From positions 124,001 to 188,000 of the forward strand of contig NZ_PHSU01000003.1 of the NCBI RefSeq assembly GCF_002814235.1: a DNA stretch of 64,000 bases. The letters run 5' to 3'. A program made the translations under genes and the position numbers. The stretch is from Pseudomonas sp. QS1027. Its GTDB lineage: Bacteria; Pseudomonadota; Gammaproteobacteria; Pseudomonadales; Pseudomonadaceae. The first letter of the stretch is position 1. Every line of letters starts with the position of its first letter. Under the pieces are notes generated by a model. That model saw only the letters and a list, made by a program, of their open reading frames with translations. It was not told the origin of the DNA and ran no database searches. Below are positions 8,919 through 19,094 of this stretch, piece by piece.

Positions 8919-11086
8919 TAGTACTCGGTCTTGCCGGTGTGGTTGTTCAGCGAAATGACCTTGGTCTTGCCGATGCGGTGACGGTAGATCTCGCGCAGGT
9001 ACTTGATCGCCTTCTTCACGCAGTCGCGGGACAGGCGGATATCGTTGATCGAGACGAACTTTTCCTTGTCGTTGATCAGCTCGCGATACTTCTTCTCGTA
9101 CATCGGCTTGATCGCGTACCAGTTGGTATCGAGGATTTTCGCCGGGTTTTCGAATTCGTTGAGCAACTCGTCGAGGCTATCTTCGTCGAACTCATCGCGG
9201 GTGATGAAGTCCAGCATCGAGTTGTCCAGCGTGTCGTCGAAACGGTACGGATTACGCGCGAAGCAACGCTTGATAAAGGCCACGATCAGCGTCAGGAAGT
9301 CGTCCGACAGGCACGGGCTCTTGGCGATCAGGGTGGTCAGCGACAGGTTCGCCGACGCGCCGATCACCAGGGCATAGCGCTTGAGCGTGGTGTTGGGAAA
9401 CAGGCTGTTGAGGTGAGTCTTGAGCCGGTTCAGGTCCATGTAGGACAGTTTGTAGTCCTTGGGCAGGGAGACGATCGAGACCACCGACGAGCAGTTCTTG
9501 AAGAAGTGCAGGTCGTGCAGCGCCGCGGCGTCGTAGCCCGAAGTCTTGTACTGGTCGAGGGCCGCGCGATAGCGCTTGGACTCGATCGGCAGCAGGCTGA
9601 TGCCTTCGATCGCCTGGGTCACTTTGTTGAAGTGCGGCAGGTCGATGGAACGGAAGAACAGGTCGTCGATATTCAGCCGCTGAGGCTCTTTCTCGAACAC
9701 TTTGAACTTGTCGCCGGTGGGCGCCGGCTGTTCCGGTACCACGGATTCGGCGTAGGCAATGGCCACCGGGCCGGCCAGGCTCATAAACAGGTCGTTGGCA
9801 TCCAGGCGAATGGTCTCGCCGATGTCGATGCCGGCACGCCGGAAATAGTTCTGGTCGTAGTCGGTGGTCACCGCCTGGGCGGTCAGGATGTTGAAGATCT
9901 GCTGGGAGATGTACTGGTTGGCGTGCTTCTCCATGGCATTGACATCGATGTTCTGGATGTTGCCGTCATCACTTTCTTCGGCATAACGCATGATGTCGTT
10001 GGAGATCAGCATCATCGCGTTCCACGGGCGAATGCGGCCCATGACACTGGCTTCGCTGCTGTCCTCATTGTCGAAGTTGTACGAGAAGTCCCATTCTTCG
10101 GACAGGTACTTGCAGAGCAGGCGACCGGCGTTGATGTGCAGCGCTTCGGACATTTCACTGCGGTGGTCGGAAATGTTCGGCAGTACGCAGATACCGCTGG
10201 TGAAGATCGGCTCGAACACGAAGGAGTGGCCGCTCTTGCTGTCGTGCTCGTCGGCCGGCTTGGTGTCGAAGGTCTTGTTCATGTAGGAATATTGCTGGGC
10301 CAGGCCGAACTCCGAGGCCATGCCCGAACCGGTACCGCCGCCGGCACTGAAGATCGAGAAGTACAGGCGCGACTGGTTGGCCTTGATGCCGCAGGAGTCG
10401 ATCAGGTACGAGTGGATCATTTTCCAGTCGGGGCTGGAGAAGCGCTGGGTGTCCTTGTTCAGGATGATCTTGGCCAGGTACTGGCCGAGGATCGGCGCGT
10501 TGCCCGCACCACCGGCATGGACTTCCGACAGGTCCATGATCTTCATCTTGCTGTAGTCGCGGATAAAGCCGCTTTTTTCACCCTTGCGCGAGAAACGGAT
10601 GCGCCCGGCGATGTCCTTGTCCAGGTCGCCGAGCATCACCAGCGGTTCCACCAGGAACACCGGCTTGGCGGATTTGTTCTGCACCAGGCGCAGGTTGTTG
10701 CGGATCCATTGCGCGGGACGGTAGCCCTTGTCGCTGACCTTGTCGTCGTTGTTGAACTCGTTGAGGTAGAACTTGCGCGCGTTGTACACCAGTTCCGCGA
10801 CGTCCAGCGCAATGTTCGAACCGCAGCGGCCCAGGCCGATCAGGCACACGGAGGGGAATTCCTGGTCGCGGCGCAGCTCGTTTTCGCCTTCGGCCGAACG
10901 AGGGAAGACCATGTCGCGCAGGCCGTCGAGGTTGTCGAGGATGCGGTCGGTGTTGGTTTCGGTGAAGTACAGGTACTGCTGAGTCGACAGCGGACGCGAT
11001 GTGGAATGGGCCTTGTAAGGTTTTTCCGCGACCGTGGGCGCTATCAGATCGGAGACTACGTTGGCTGGAGTATTTTTAGAGGTCAT
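8918..11086 (-). CDS. Stand-alone tubulin/FtsZ-superfamily protein (Tubulin_2 type)
   Basis: A 722-residue protein with the GTP-binding signs of the tubulin/FtsZ fold. These are an N-terminal nucleotide loop 'CLIGLGRCGSNIA' (about residues 81-93), a T3-like loop 'HAGGAGNAPILG' (about 190-201), and the tubulin signature 'SAGGGTGSG' (about 247-255). A helix with 'QQIFNILTA' and a possible T7-like acid cluster 'RLDANDLF' follow at about 385-420. The C-terminal 280 residues do not resemble FtsZ and end in a basic tail. It lacks the length and termini of FtsZ, so it is not the division protein. The gene is monocistronic, 197 bases from its upstream neighbour. The polymerising role is inference; the superfamily membership rests on the visible motifs. 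Confidence 0.8.
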   Translation of the reverse strand: MTSKNTPANVVSDLIAPTVAEKPYKAHSTSRPLSTQQYLYFTETNTDRILDNLDGLRDMVFPRSAEGENELRRDQEFPSVCLIGLGRCGSNIALDVAELVYNARKFYLNEFNNDDKVSDKGYRPAQWIRNNLRLVQNKSAKPVFLVEPLVMLGDLDKDIAGRIRFSRKGEKSGFIRDYSKMKIMDLSEVHAGGAGNAPILGQYLAKIILNKDTQRFSSPDWKMIHSYLIDSCGIKANQSRLYFSIFSAGGGTGSGMASEFGLAQQYSYMNKTFDTKPADEHDSKSGHSFVFEPIFTSGICVLPNISDHRSEMSEALHINAGRLLCKYLSEEWDFSYNFDNEDSSEASVMGRIRPWNAMMLISNDIMRYAEESDDGNIQNIDVNAMEKHANQYISQQIFNILTAQAVTTDYDQNYFRRAGIDIGETIRLDANDLFMSLAGPVAIAYAESVVPEQPAPTGDKFKVFEKEPQRLNIDDLFFRSIDLPHFNKVTQAIEGISLLPIESKRYRAALDQYKTSGYDAAALHDLHFFKNCSSVVSIVSLPKDYKLSYMDLNRLKTHLNSLFPNTTLKRYALVIGASANLSLTTLIAKSPCLSDDFLTLIVAFIKRCFARNPYRFDDTLDNSMLDFITRDEFDEDSLDELLNEFENPAKILDTNWYAIKPMYEKKYRELINDKEKFVSINDIRLSRDCVKKAIKYLREIYRHRIGKTKVISLNNHTGKTEY

Positions 11087-11283
11087 TGTGCGCCATTTGC
11101 CTGGTCTGGTTCGGCGGTCGAAAAGATATCAACGCGCCATCACGGAGTGAGAGATCGCGACTGTACCTCGCGATATTGGCCTGAGCGATAGGGTTTATCC
11201 CTAGGCGCCCCCAGGGGGGAGCCTTGCTTGCAATACCGAAGGATCGGCCAAAAATTGGCGTTCTTTAATTGGCGGGGAACTTT

Positions 11284-13491
11284 TTATGAATTTTGCACTA
11301 TCAGCGGATTGAACGCGGTGCTGGGGGATTGCCGGCGCTGGTTGAGCTGGCGCAGCACCGGCAGCAACTCCTCGAGCGGAACCGGTCGGCTGAGCAGGTA
11401 GCCCTGGATGTAGTCGCAGTCGTACTGCGCGAGGAATTCGTATTGCTGTTGGGTTTCGACGCCTTCGGTGACCACTTGCAGGTGCAGGGTGTGGGCCATG
11501 ACGATGATCGCCTGGACGATTTCCATGTCCTGGGTCGATTTGGGAACGTCGAGGATGAACGACCGATCGATTTTCAGGGTGTTGAGGGGCAGGCGCTTGA
11601 GGTAGGCCAGGGACGAATAGCCGGTGCCGAAATCATCGATGGACAGTGACACGCCGAGGCTGCGGATCTGCCGCAGCAGTTGCAGGGTGCTGGAAATATT
11701 GCCCATCAGGGCGTTCTCGGTGACCTCCAGTTCCAGGCGGTGGGGCGGCATGCCGGCGGCGCGCAGGATACTTTCGATTTCATCGGCCAGCTCTTCCCGT
11801 GCCAGGTTCAGGGCCGAGCAGTTCACCGCGATCTTCAGTTCGTCGCAGCCGTGTCCGGACAGCCAGGCCAGGTCCTCGCAGGCTTTGCGCATGACCCAGC
11901 TATCGAGTTCGGCGATCATCCCGTTGGCTTCGGCGATGCCGATGAAGCGGTCGGGCGAGAGCAGCCCGTGCTGGGGGTGTTGCCAGCGCACCAGGGCTTC
12001 AAGTTTGGCGACCTGACCGCTCTTGAGGTCGTAGATCGGTTGGTAGTTCAGGACCAGGCCGCTGCCGTCGCGCAGGGCATGGCGCAATTCCTCTTCGAGC
12101 TGCAGTTCCAGGGTGGCGCGGGTTTTCAGGTTGGAGCTGAAGAAGTGCAGGCTGTTGCGCCCCGCGCCCTTGGACTGATACAGCGCCAGATCGGCGTTTT
12201 TCAGCAGTTCCTCGCAGGATTTGCCGTCATCGGGAAACACGCTGATGCCGATGCTGGTGGTCATGACCATGCGACGACCGGCCAGCTCGATGGGCTCCTT
12301 CATTTTCAGCATGATGCGCTGGGCCATGTGCCGGGCTTCTTCGCGGTTGTGCAGGCCGATGAGGATGCAGAACTCGTCGCCGCCGAAGCGCGCCACCACA
12401 TCGTCGTGACTGCGGGTCGCGCTCTTGATATGCCCGGCGATGACCTTGAGCAGTTCGTCGCCGGCATCGTGGCCGAGGCTGTCGTTGATCCGCTTGAAGT
12501 GGTCGATATCGAGGAACATGACCGCCAGCATGCCGCCGTTGGTGCTGCGTTCCATCAGTCTTTCGGCGAAGATCTGGTTGAAGCCGCGGCGGTTGATCAG
12601 GTTGGTCAGGGCGTCGTAGTGGGCCACTTGCGCCAGTGACAGACGCGCCTGGTCCAGCTGGCTGAGCAGGGCATTGACCCGTCGCAGGTCGTGTTCCTTG
12701 TGTTGCAGCTTCTTGTCCGCCAGGGCCGCGCTGATGCTGCTGCCGATGATCAGCAGGGCGATCAGGGCGACGGTCATGCCCAATTGCAGGTGGTTGTTGT
12801 CCGCCAGTGCGGGCAAGGCGCTGCCGGCCGGCAGCATCAGGTGCAACGACCACATCCCGATAAAGTGGGTGCTGAAGATGCCGGCACCCATCACCAGGCT
12901 GGCGGTGTATTTGAGCAGTTGGTGAAAGATCCCGCTGCCGGTGCGAAAGCGCCGGGACAAGATCAGGGCCGCGAGGCTGGCACCGATGGCTACCAGGACG
13001 GAAAGCCCGGCCAGGGCGGGGTTGTAGTACTGCACCGCACTCGATTGCAATGCCGACATGCCGACATAGTGCATGGCCGCAATGCCCAATCCCATGAACA
13101 GCGCGGCGCGCAGGTACTGTGAGGTGCGCAGTTCGGCATGCCCCAGGGTGTGCATGGCCAGGAAGGAGGCCAGCAGGGCGATCAGCAAGGACGAGAGGGT
13201 GATCGGCAGGTCGTATTGAATGTCGATGGGCGCCTGGAACGCCAGCATGCTGATGAAGTGCATGGCCCAGATGCCGCCGGCCAGGCAGCAGGCGCCGACC
13301 CAACGCCAGATCCGCTGCTGTGAAGGTTTTTCCACATGACCGACGCGTTCAGCCATGTCGAGCATAGCAAAAGAGGCAGCGCAGGCGACCAGGTAAGCCA
13401 GCAGCACCAGCAATGGATTATGGCTGCAATTGAGCAGCAGCTGCCCGGTCTCGGGAAGCTCGTTAACAAAATGCAAGCCCAGCCATTCCAT
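11284..13491 (-). CDS. MHYT-GGDEF-EAL membrane protein (cyclic-di-GMP turnover)
   Basis: A 735-residue bifunctional-type c-di-GMP protein. The N-terminal 250 residues form a seven-helix MHYT sensor with three repeats of the motif (MHFISM, MHYVGM, THFIGM), proposed to bind metal and sense a diatomic gas. A GGDEF domain follows with intact 'ARFGGDEF'. The inhibitory I-site is not canonical: the residues five before GGDEF read SHDD rather than RxxD. An EAL domain follows with intact 'KLEALVRW' and 'DDFGTGYSSL'. Both active sites look usable. The start 'MEWLGLHF' (13491) matches MHYT proteins; a GTG/ATG further upstream would add 17 non-conserved residues. Confidence 0.93.
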   Translation of the reverse strand: MEWLGLHFVNELPETGQLLLNCSHNPLLVLLAYLVACAASFAMLDMAERVGHVEKPSQQRIWRWVGACCLAGGIWAMHFISMLAFQAPIDIQYDLPITLSSLLIALLASFLAMHTLGHAELRTSQYLRAALFMGLGIAAMHYVGMSALQSSAVQYYNPALAGLSVLVAIGASLAALILSRRFRTGSGIFHQLLKYTASLVMGAGIFSTHFIGMWSLHLMLPAGSALPALADNNHLQLGMTVALIALLIIGSSISAALADKKLQHKEHDLRRVNALLSQLDQARLSLAQVAHYDALTNLINRRGFNQIFAERLMERSTNGGMLAVMFLDIDHFKRINDSLGHDAGDELLKVIAGHIKSATRSHDDVVARFGGDEFCILIGLHNREEARHMAQRIMLKMKEPIELAGRRMVMTTSIGISVFPDDGKSCEELLKNADLALYQSKGAGRNSLHFFSSNLKTRATLELQLEEELRHALRDGSGLVLNYQPIYDLKSGQVAKLEALVRWQHPQHGLLSPDRFIGIAEANGMIAELDSWVMRKACEDLAWLSGHGCDELKIAVNCSALNLAREELADEIESILRAAGMPPHRLELEVTENALMGNISSTLQLLRQIRSLGVSLSIDDFGTGYSSLAYLKRLPLNTLKIDRSFILDVPKSTQDMEIVQAIIVMAHTLHLQVVTEGVETQQQYEFLAQYDCDYIQGYLLSRPVPLEELLPVLRQLNQRRQSPSTAFNPLIVQNS

Positions 13492-13616
13492 AGCATGCCC
13501 TACTTGACGCCTTGGACTACCGGCGCGCTCAGCACCGACCAATGCGTTGGAGTATAGAGGCTCACCTCAGGCTGCAAGGGATCATGGCAGAGTGATGCCA
13601 ATGATTTGGAAATGAC

Positions 13617-13985
13617 CTAAATAGCGATTGGTACTAAAACCCCGGCCTGTTCCGGCTCCAACGGAGGCAACCCGGCCGCCGCGCGGGCCTTGTCGCAGTA
13701 CTCGTTGTGCACGCCATCGACCCATGACGCCTCGAATTCCCGGCAGGTGCTCGAGCGTTGGTGATAGATGGAGCAACTGACCTGCTCGCCGACCTTGCCC
13801 TCAAGGGCGGTGCAGCGCGGAGAGCCGCGTTCAGTGCCGAGCATGGCGACGTGGTTGACGCCGACCTGGGTGACCAGTTCGTCGGGCACCAGGCCACCGG
13901 CGGAGGCGCATTCTCCCCAGTAGAAAGACACGCGGAAATACGCACAGCAGGCACCACAATTCAGACACGGATTAGCGTCGGGCAT
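13617..13985 (-). CDS. YkgJ-family cysteine-cluster protein
   Basis: A 122-residue soluble protein with the YkgJ/UPF0153 cysteine pattern: '[11 protein letters not shown]' at residues 7-17, 'WGEC' at about 26, 'CTALEG' and '[16 protein letters not shown]' in the middle, and 'YCDKAR' near residue 100. The cluster is thought to bind zinc or an iron-sulphur centre. No partner gene is obvious; the neighbours on both sides are unrelated. Confidence 0.88.
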   Translation of the reverse strand: MPDANPCLNCGACCAYFRVSFYWGECASAGGLVPDELVTQVGVNHVAMLGTERGSPRCTALEGKVGEQVSCSIYHQRSSTCREFEASWVDGVHNEYCDKARAAAGLPPLEPEQAGVLVPIAI

Positions 13986-14247
13986 GGAAGGTCACGGAGA
14001 AAGTGGGGGGAGTCAATCGACGGCTATTCTAGGCTTCGGCCCGGGCTTTGGAAGGTATTTTTTGCATAACCTTTGCCGCCGTCCCGGTCCGCGACAATAA
14101 GGTGCCAGGGCAGGGCGCGCAGGGCATTGCCGGGTATCAGCGCCACGAATGGTGGCAGACAGTCCCGGCGCCGCTCACTAGATTGAGGGTTCCGGGCTCA
14201 ACGCGTCTGGCGGGTAGGCCCCTATAACAATAAAAGAGACGGACCCC

Positions 14248-15594
14248 ATGCAGAACTCGACCCAAGCGGCGAATGCCTGGCGCATTCTGTTCCTGTTGTT
14301 CCTCGCCAACCTCTTCAACTTCTATGACCGTACCCTGCCGGCGATCATCATCGAGCCGATCCGCATGGAGTGGCATCTGAGCGACTTCCAGATCGGCATC
14401 ATCGGCACCGCATTCACCATTGTCTATGCCATTGCCGGCCTGCCCCTGGGGCGGATGGCCGACAACGGCTCGCGCAGCAAACTGATGGGCTGGGGCCTGG
14501 CGGTCTGGAGTGGGCTGACGGCGGCGAACGGCCTGGTGGGCAGTTTCACGACCTTTCTGCTGGTGCGCATGGGGGTGGGTATTGGCGAGGCGGCTTATGC
14601 GCCAGCCGCCAACTCGCTGATCGGCGATCTGTTCCCGGCACACCGCCGGGCGCGGGCCATGGGCATCTTCATGCTCGGCTTGCCGCTGGGGCTGGTGCTG
14701 GCGTTCTTCACCACCGGGGCCATGGTCAAGGCTTTCGACAGCTGGCGCGCACCGTTCTTTATCGCGGCGGTACCCGGGCTGTTGCTGGCGGGGTTCATGT
14801 TTTTTATCAAGGAACCGAAGCGCGGCGCGGCGGAAACGGTGAAGGTGTCCCAGGAAAAGGTCGACCGTCCAGTGCGTCGCCTGATGGCGATCCCGACGTT
14901 TCTCTGGCTGGTGCTGGCGGGGCTGACCTTCAATTTTGCCACCTATGCCTGCAACTCGTTTCTGGTGCCGATGCTGCAGCGCTATTTCCTTATGCCCCTG
15001 CAGGAAGCGGCGGTGGCGACCGGTTTGATTGTCGGGGTCACCGGATTGGTTGGCTTGACGCTGGGCGGTTGGGTCGCGGACAAGCTGCACCAGCGGATCG
15101 CCAATGGCCGGCTGTTGTTCGCCGCGGTGAGCCTGGTGATCTCGACGCTGACCACGGGCTGGGCACTGCATGCCGGGCGGATCGAGATCGGTGTGTTCGT
15201 GGCGGTGTTCAGTGTCGGTTGGCTGTTTGCCTACAACTTCTACACCTGTGTTTATACGGCGATCCAGGACGTGGTCGAGCCGCGGCTGCGGGCGACGGCG
15301 ATGGCCGTGTACTTTGCCGGTCTGTATCTGTTGGGGGGTGGTTTGGGGCCGGTGGTGGTCGGTTTGCTGTCCGATCATTTCGCCCATGCGGCGATGCTGG
15401 CGGCGGGGGCCGAGCAGATGAGCGAGGCGTTCAAGGCCGTCGGCCTGCATGACGCGATGTACCTGATTCCGGGCGCCTTGTTGCTGACGCTGGCGTTCCT
15501 GTTCCAGGCGGCGCGGTGTTTCAGCAAGGATGCGCAGCGTATGCGCGAGGGGATGGTGGCGGATGCGCCGGGTGTGGCGCCGGCTACTGCCTGA
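14248..15594 (+). CDS. MFS transporter, Spinster-like
   Basis: A 448-residue major facilitator with twelve predicted membrane segments. It starts 'AWRILFLLFLANLFNFYDRT', the N-terminal pattern of the Spinster-like branch, and has the loop 2-3 motif 'GLPLGRMADNGSR' near residues 67-79. The substrate is unknown. An AGAGACGG ribosome site precedes the ATG. It is a single-gene unit followed by a REP-like hairpin before rapA. Confidence 0.88.
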   Translation: MQNSTQAANAWRILFLLFLANLFNFYDRTLPAIIIEPIRMEWHLSDFQIGIIGTAFTIVYAIAGLPLGRMADNGSRSKLMGWGLAVWSGLTAANGLVGSFTTFLLVRMGVGIGEAAYAPAANSLIGDLFPAHRRARAMGIFMLGLPLGLVLAFFTTGAMVKAFDSWRAPFFIAAVPGLLLAGFMFFIKEPKRGAAETVKVSQEKVDRPVRRLMAIPTFLWLVLAGLTFNFATYACNSFLVPMLQRYFLMPLQEAAVATGLIVGVTGLVGLTLGGWVADKLHQRIANGRLLFAAVSLVISTLTTGWALHAGRIEIGVFVAVFSVGWLFAYNFYTCVYTAIQDVVEPRLRATAMAVYFAGLYLLGGGLGPVVVGLLSDHFAHAAMLAAGAEQMSEAFKAVGLHDAMYLIPGALLLTLAFLFQAARCFSKDAQRMREGMVADAPGVAPATA

Positions 15595-15610
15595 CGCCCG
15601 AGCGCCAACC

Positions 15611-15638
15611 TGTAGGAGCCAGTAAGCCGGATCCTACA
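15611..15638. repeat. REP-like short inverted repeat between two convergent genes
   Basis: TGTAGGA and TCCTACA arms enclose 'GCCAGTAAGCCGGA', related to the longer repeat at 43443-43532. It sits between the ends of the MFS gene and rapA and may act as a bidirectional terminator. Confidence 0.55.
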
Positions 15639-15659
15639 GGTTGGTGTGGCAGGTGACTG

Positions 15660-18506
15660 TCAGCCCGCCACCAACACCCGAATCGCTTCCAGGCGCAGCG
15701 CAGCTTTTTCCAGCATGGCCAAGCCCTGTTCACGCTGTTGACGCAACGCCACCAGCTCGCTGTCACGCACGCTTGGATTGACCGCCTGCAACGCGGTCAG
15801 GCGTGCCAGCTCCTCATCGGTATCCGCCGCCAGGCGCCGTTGGGCCTCGGCCACGCGCTCGGCGTGACGCGGTGCGATCTTGGCTTCACCGGCGTTGATC
15901 TTCGGCGTCAGGCTGTCGCGCTGGGCCTGGATGAACTTGTTGGCGCTGGCCCGTGGCACGCTTTCCAACTGGTCGTTCAGGGTTTCAAAGGCCACCCGGG
16001 TCGACAGGTCGTTGCCATTGGCATCCAGCAGGCAGCGCAACGCCGCCGGCGGCAGGTAGCGGCCCAGTTGCAGCGAGCGCGGTGCAACCACCTCACTGAC
16101 ATAGAGCAGCTCCAGCAACACGGTGCCGGGCTTGAGCGCCTTGTTCTTGATCAGCGCCACGGCGGTGTTGCCCATCGAGCCGGACAGCACCAGATCCATG
16201 CCGCCCTGCACCATCGGGTGTTCCCAGGTGATGAACTGCATGTCTTCGCGCGACAGCGCCTGGTTGCGGTCGTAGGTGATGGTCACGCCTTCGTCGTCGC
16301 CCAGCGGGAAGCTGGCGTCGAGCATCTTCTCGCTCGGCTTGAGGATCAGGGCGTTTTCCGAATGGTCTTCGCTGTCGATACCGAAGGCGTCGAACAGGGT
16401 TTCCATATAGATGGGCAGGGCGAACTGGTCGTCCTGCTCATGGATCGCCTCGACCAGCGCGTCACCTTCGCCGGCGCCACCGGAGTTGAGTTCCAGCAGG
16501 CGGTCGCGACCGGTATGCAACTCGGCTTCCAGGCGCTCACGCTCGCCGCGGGCTTCGTCGATCAGCGCTTGCCACTCGCCGTCGTCGGCGTTTTCCAGCA
16601 GCGGCAGCAGGCGCGGGCCGAACTGGTGCTGCAAGGCGTTGCCGGTCGGGCAGGTGTTGAGGAAGGCGTTCAGCGCTTCGTGGTACCACTGGAACAGGCG
16701 CTCTTGCGGGCTGGTCTGCAGGTACGGCACGTGCAGTTCGATCACATGTTTCTGGCCGATCCGGTCGAGACGGCCGATCCGCTGCTCCAGCAGGTCCGGG
16801 TGGGACGGCAGGTCGAACAGCACCAGGTGGTGGGAGAACTGGAAGTTGCGACCTTCACTGCCGATTTCCGAGCAGATCAGCACCTGGGCGCCGAATTCTT
16901 CGTCGGCGAAGTAGGCGGCCGCGCGGTCACGTTCGAGGATATTCATGCCTTCGTGGAACACCGTGGCCGGAATCCCGGAGCGCACGCGCAGGGCGTCTTC
17001 CAGGTCCATGGCGGTTTCGGCGTGGGCACAGATCACCAGGACCTTGGTGCGCTTGAGCATTTTCAATTGGTCGATCAGCCACTCGACGCGCGGGTCGAAG
17101 CGCCACCAGCGGGCTTCGTCGTCGGTGTCCGGCTGGGCCTGGAAGCTGACTTCCGGGTACAGCTCGGCGTGTTCGCCCAACGGCAGTTCGAGGTATTCGT
17201 CCGGGCATGGCAGCGGGTAGGCGTGCAGCTTGCGCTCCGGGAAACCCTGCACGGCGGCGCGGGTGTTGCGGAACAGCACGCGGCCGGTGCCGTGGCGGTC
17301 GAGCAGTTCACGCACCAGGCGCGCGCTGGCTTCGGCATCGCCGTCGTTGACCGCGGTCAGCAGGGCTTCACCTTCGTCACCGAGGAAACCCTGGATGGTC
17401 TTGTGCGCGGCAGGCGACAGGCGGCCTTTGTCCAGCAGTTCCTGGACGGCTTCGGCCACCGGGCGATAGTTCTCGCTCTCGGCGCGGAAGGCCTTGAGGT
17501 CATGGAAACGGTTCGGGTCGAGCAGGCGCAGACGGGCGAAGTGGCTGTCCTGGCCCAGTTGTTCCGGGGTCGCGGTCAGCAGCAGGACGCCGGGAATGGT
17601 CTCGGCCAACTGTTCGACCAGGGCGTATTGCGGGCTGACCTGATCTTCGTGCCAGACCAGGTGGTGGGCTTCGTCGACCACCATCAGGTCCCAGCCGGCG
17701 GCGAACAGCGCATCCTGGGCCTTCTCGTCTTCCACCAGCCACTCCAGGGCCACCAGGGCCAACTGGGTGTCTTCGAACGGGTTGCTGGCATCGCTTTCGA
17801 TAAAGCGTTCGGCGTCGAACAGCGCGACCTGCAGGTTGAAACGCCGGCGCATTTCCACCAGCCATTGGTGCTGCAGGTTCTCCGGCACCAGGATCAGCAC
17901 GCGGTTGGCGCGGCCGGAAAGCAGCTGGCGATGGATCACCAGGCCGGCTTCGATGGTCTTGCCCAGGCCCACTTCGTCGGCCAGCAAGACCCGGGGCGCG
18001 ATGCGGTCGGCGACTTCCCGGGCGATGTGCAACTGGTGGGCGATCGGTTGCGCGCGCACGCCGCCCAGGCCCCAGAGGGAGGATTGCAACTGGCGGCTGG
18101 TGTGTTCCAGGGTGTGGTAGCGCAGCGAGAACCAGGCCAGCGGGTCGATCTGCCCGGCGAACAGGCGGTCGCTGGCCAGGCGGAACTGGATGAAGTTCGA
18201 CAGCTGGGTTTCCGGCAGCGTGACGGCGTCGTTCTGGGCGTTGAGGCCGTGATAAACCAGCAATCCGTCGACATCGTCGACTTCCCGCACGGTCATCTTC
18301 CAACCTTCGAAGTGGGTGATGGTGTCGCCCGGCGAGAACCTCACGCGGGTCAGGGGCGCATTCCGTAGCGCATACTGGCGGGTGTCGCCAGTGGCCGGGT
18401 AGAGCACGGTCAACAAGCGGCCGTCCTGTGCCAGAACGGTGCCTAAACCCAACTCCGCTTCGCTGTCACTGATCCAGCGTTGCCCCGGTTGATACTGCTG
18501 CGCCAT
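15660..18506 (-). CDS. rapA: RNA polymerase-associated Swi2/Snf2 ATPase RapA
   Basis: A 948-residue protein matching RapA in length. The N-terminal Tudor-like domains (about 1-110, '[18 protein letters not shown]') are followed by the helicase core with Walker A '[16 protein letters not shown]' (about 175-190) and DEAH box '[10 protein letters not shown]' (about 280). Motifs V-VI are 'SEGRNFQF' and '[11 protein letters not shown]' (about 560-590). RapA recycles RNA polymerase after transcription. It is a single gene on the minus strand. Confidence 0.96.
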   Translation of the reverse strand: MAQQYQPGQRWISDSEAELGLGTVLAQDGRLLTVLYPATGDTRQYALRNAPLTRVRFSPGDTITHFEGWKMTVREVDDVDGLLVYHGLNAQNDAVTLPETQLSNFIQFRLASDRLFAGQIDPLAWFSLRYHTLEHTSRQLQSSLWGLGGVRAQPIAHQLHIAREVADRIAPRVLLADEVGLGKTIEAGLVIHRQLLSGRANRVLILVPENLQHQWLVEMRRRFNLQVALFDAERFIESDASNPFEDTQLALVALEWLVEDEKAQDALFAAGWDLMVVDEAHHLVWHEDQVSPQYALVEQLAETIPGVLLLTATPEQLGQDSHFARLRLLDPNRFHDLKAFRAESENYRPVAEAVQELLDKGRLSPAAHKTIQGFLGDEGEALLTAVNDGDAEASARLVRELLDRHGTGRVLFRNTRAAVQGFPERKLHAYPLPCPDEYLELPLGEHAELYPEVSFQAQPDTDDEARWWRFDPRVEWLIDQLKMLKRTKVLVICAHAETAMDLEDALRVRSGIPATVFHEGMNILERDRAAAYFADEEFGAQVLICSEIGSEGRNFQFSHHLVLFDLPSHPDLLEQRIGRLDRIGQKHVIELHVPYLQTSPQERLFQWYHEALNAFLNTCPTGNALQHQFGPRLLPLLENADDGEWQALIDEARGERERLEAELHTGRDRLLELNSGGAGEGDALVEAIHEQDDQFALPIYMETLFDAFGIDSEDHSENALILKPSEKMLDASFPLGDDEGVTITYDRNQALSREDMQFITWEHPMVQGGMDLVLSGSMGNTAVALIKNKALKPGTVLLELLYVSEVVAPRSLQLGRYLPPAALRCLLDANGNDLSTRVAFETLNDQLESVPRASANKFIQAQRDSLTPKINAGEAKIAPRHAERVAEAQRRLAADTDEELARLTALQAVNPSVRDSELVALRQQREQGLAMLEKAALRLEAIRVLVAG

Positions 18507-18752
18507 GCTGCCTGACTCCCGCCTTGAAAAAGCCGACTATGTTAACGGAATCGATGCTTTCAGGCCAAAAGAAGCTCACAAATACCGCGCTTTTAGCGAG
18601 CATCCCGCCTTTAACAGGTGCGAGACCTGGAAGAAAGGGTAGCTCATCGGCATCTCGGGCACCTTTGTCTGTTAATCCGGTCACAGTTTGACCATCCTGG
18701 GCTCAAGTCGCCGCGCGTGCCGCCGACAGCCTGACGACAGGAGAATGCCATC

Positions 18753-19094
18753 ATGCTGCCACCGATACTGCCATTGAGCGTCGTACCGATTACGTCCCAG
18801 ACGGATCCGATTCGACCGCAACCGAACATCCCCCCCGTGGTGCCGGTCCAACAAAGCTCCAATGAGAGCACCATCGACCTGCAAAAGCGTGACCCGGACG
18901 AGGCCGGTTGGCTGCTGCGCGAGGAACAGCGGCGTCAGCAGGAGCAGCAGCAACGCCGCCGCGAAGCCGACGATGACCCCGAGCTGCACCTGGCTGTCCC
19001 GGGCGATGAGTTGAATGCCGATAACACCGTACCCGTGGTGGCGCTGATGGACGATCAGCCACGTCAGGGATTGCTGGTGGACGTCGAGGTCTGA
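18753..19094 (+). CDS. Hypothetical protein, Pro-rich with a Gln/Arg-rich coil
   Basis: A 113-residue protein I do not recognise by function. The N-terminal third is rich in Pro and Val (PPILPLSVVPITSQ), the middle is a Glu/Gln/Arg-rich stretch likely to be helical ('LREEQRRQQEQQQRRREA'), and the last third is acidic. A GACAGGAG site sits 11 bases before the ATG, which supports translation. Its last 31 bases overlap the 3' end of the convergent aminotransferase gene. Confidence 0.72.
   Translation: MLPPILPLSVVPITSQTDPIRPQPNIPPVVPVQQSSNESTIDLQKRDPDEAGWLLREEQRRQQEQQQRRREADDDPELHLAVPGDELNADNTVPVVALMDDQPRQGLLVDVEV

Noticed and set aside
9000..11086. Plasmid or phage segregation system around the tubulin-like gene
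   Set aside because: No TubR-like regulator, centromere-type repeats or phage genes lie nearby, and the flanks are ordinary chromosomal genes.
8867..11191. Very long plus-strand open frame (774 codons) opposite the tubulin-like gene
   Set aside because: It is an antisense shadow that arises from high GC at third codon positions. The minus-strand frame has the clear protein motifs; this one has none and is full of Val/Gly/Gln.
15738..18368. 876-codon plus-strand open frame opposite rapA
   Set aside because: It is an antisense shadow; the minus-strand frame encodes an unmistakable RapA.
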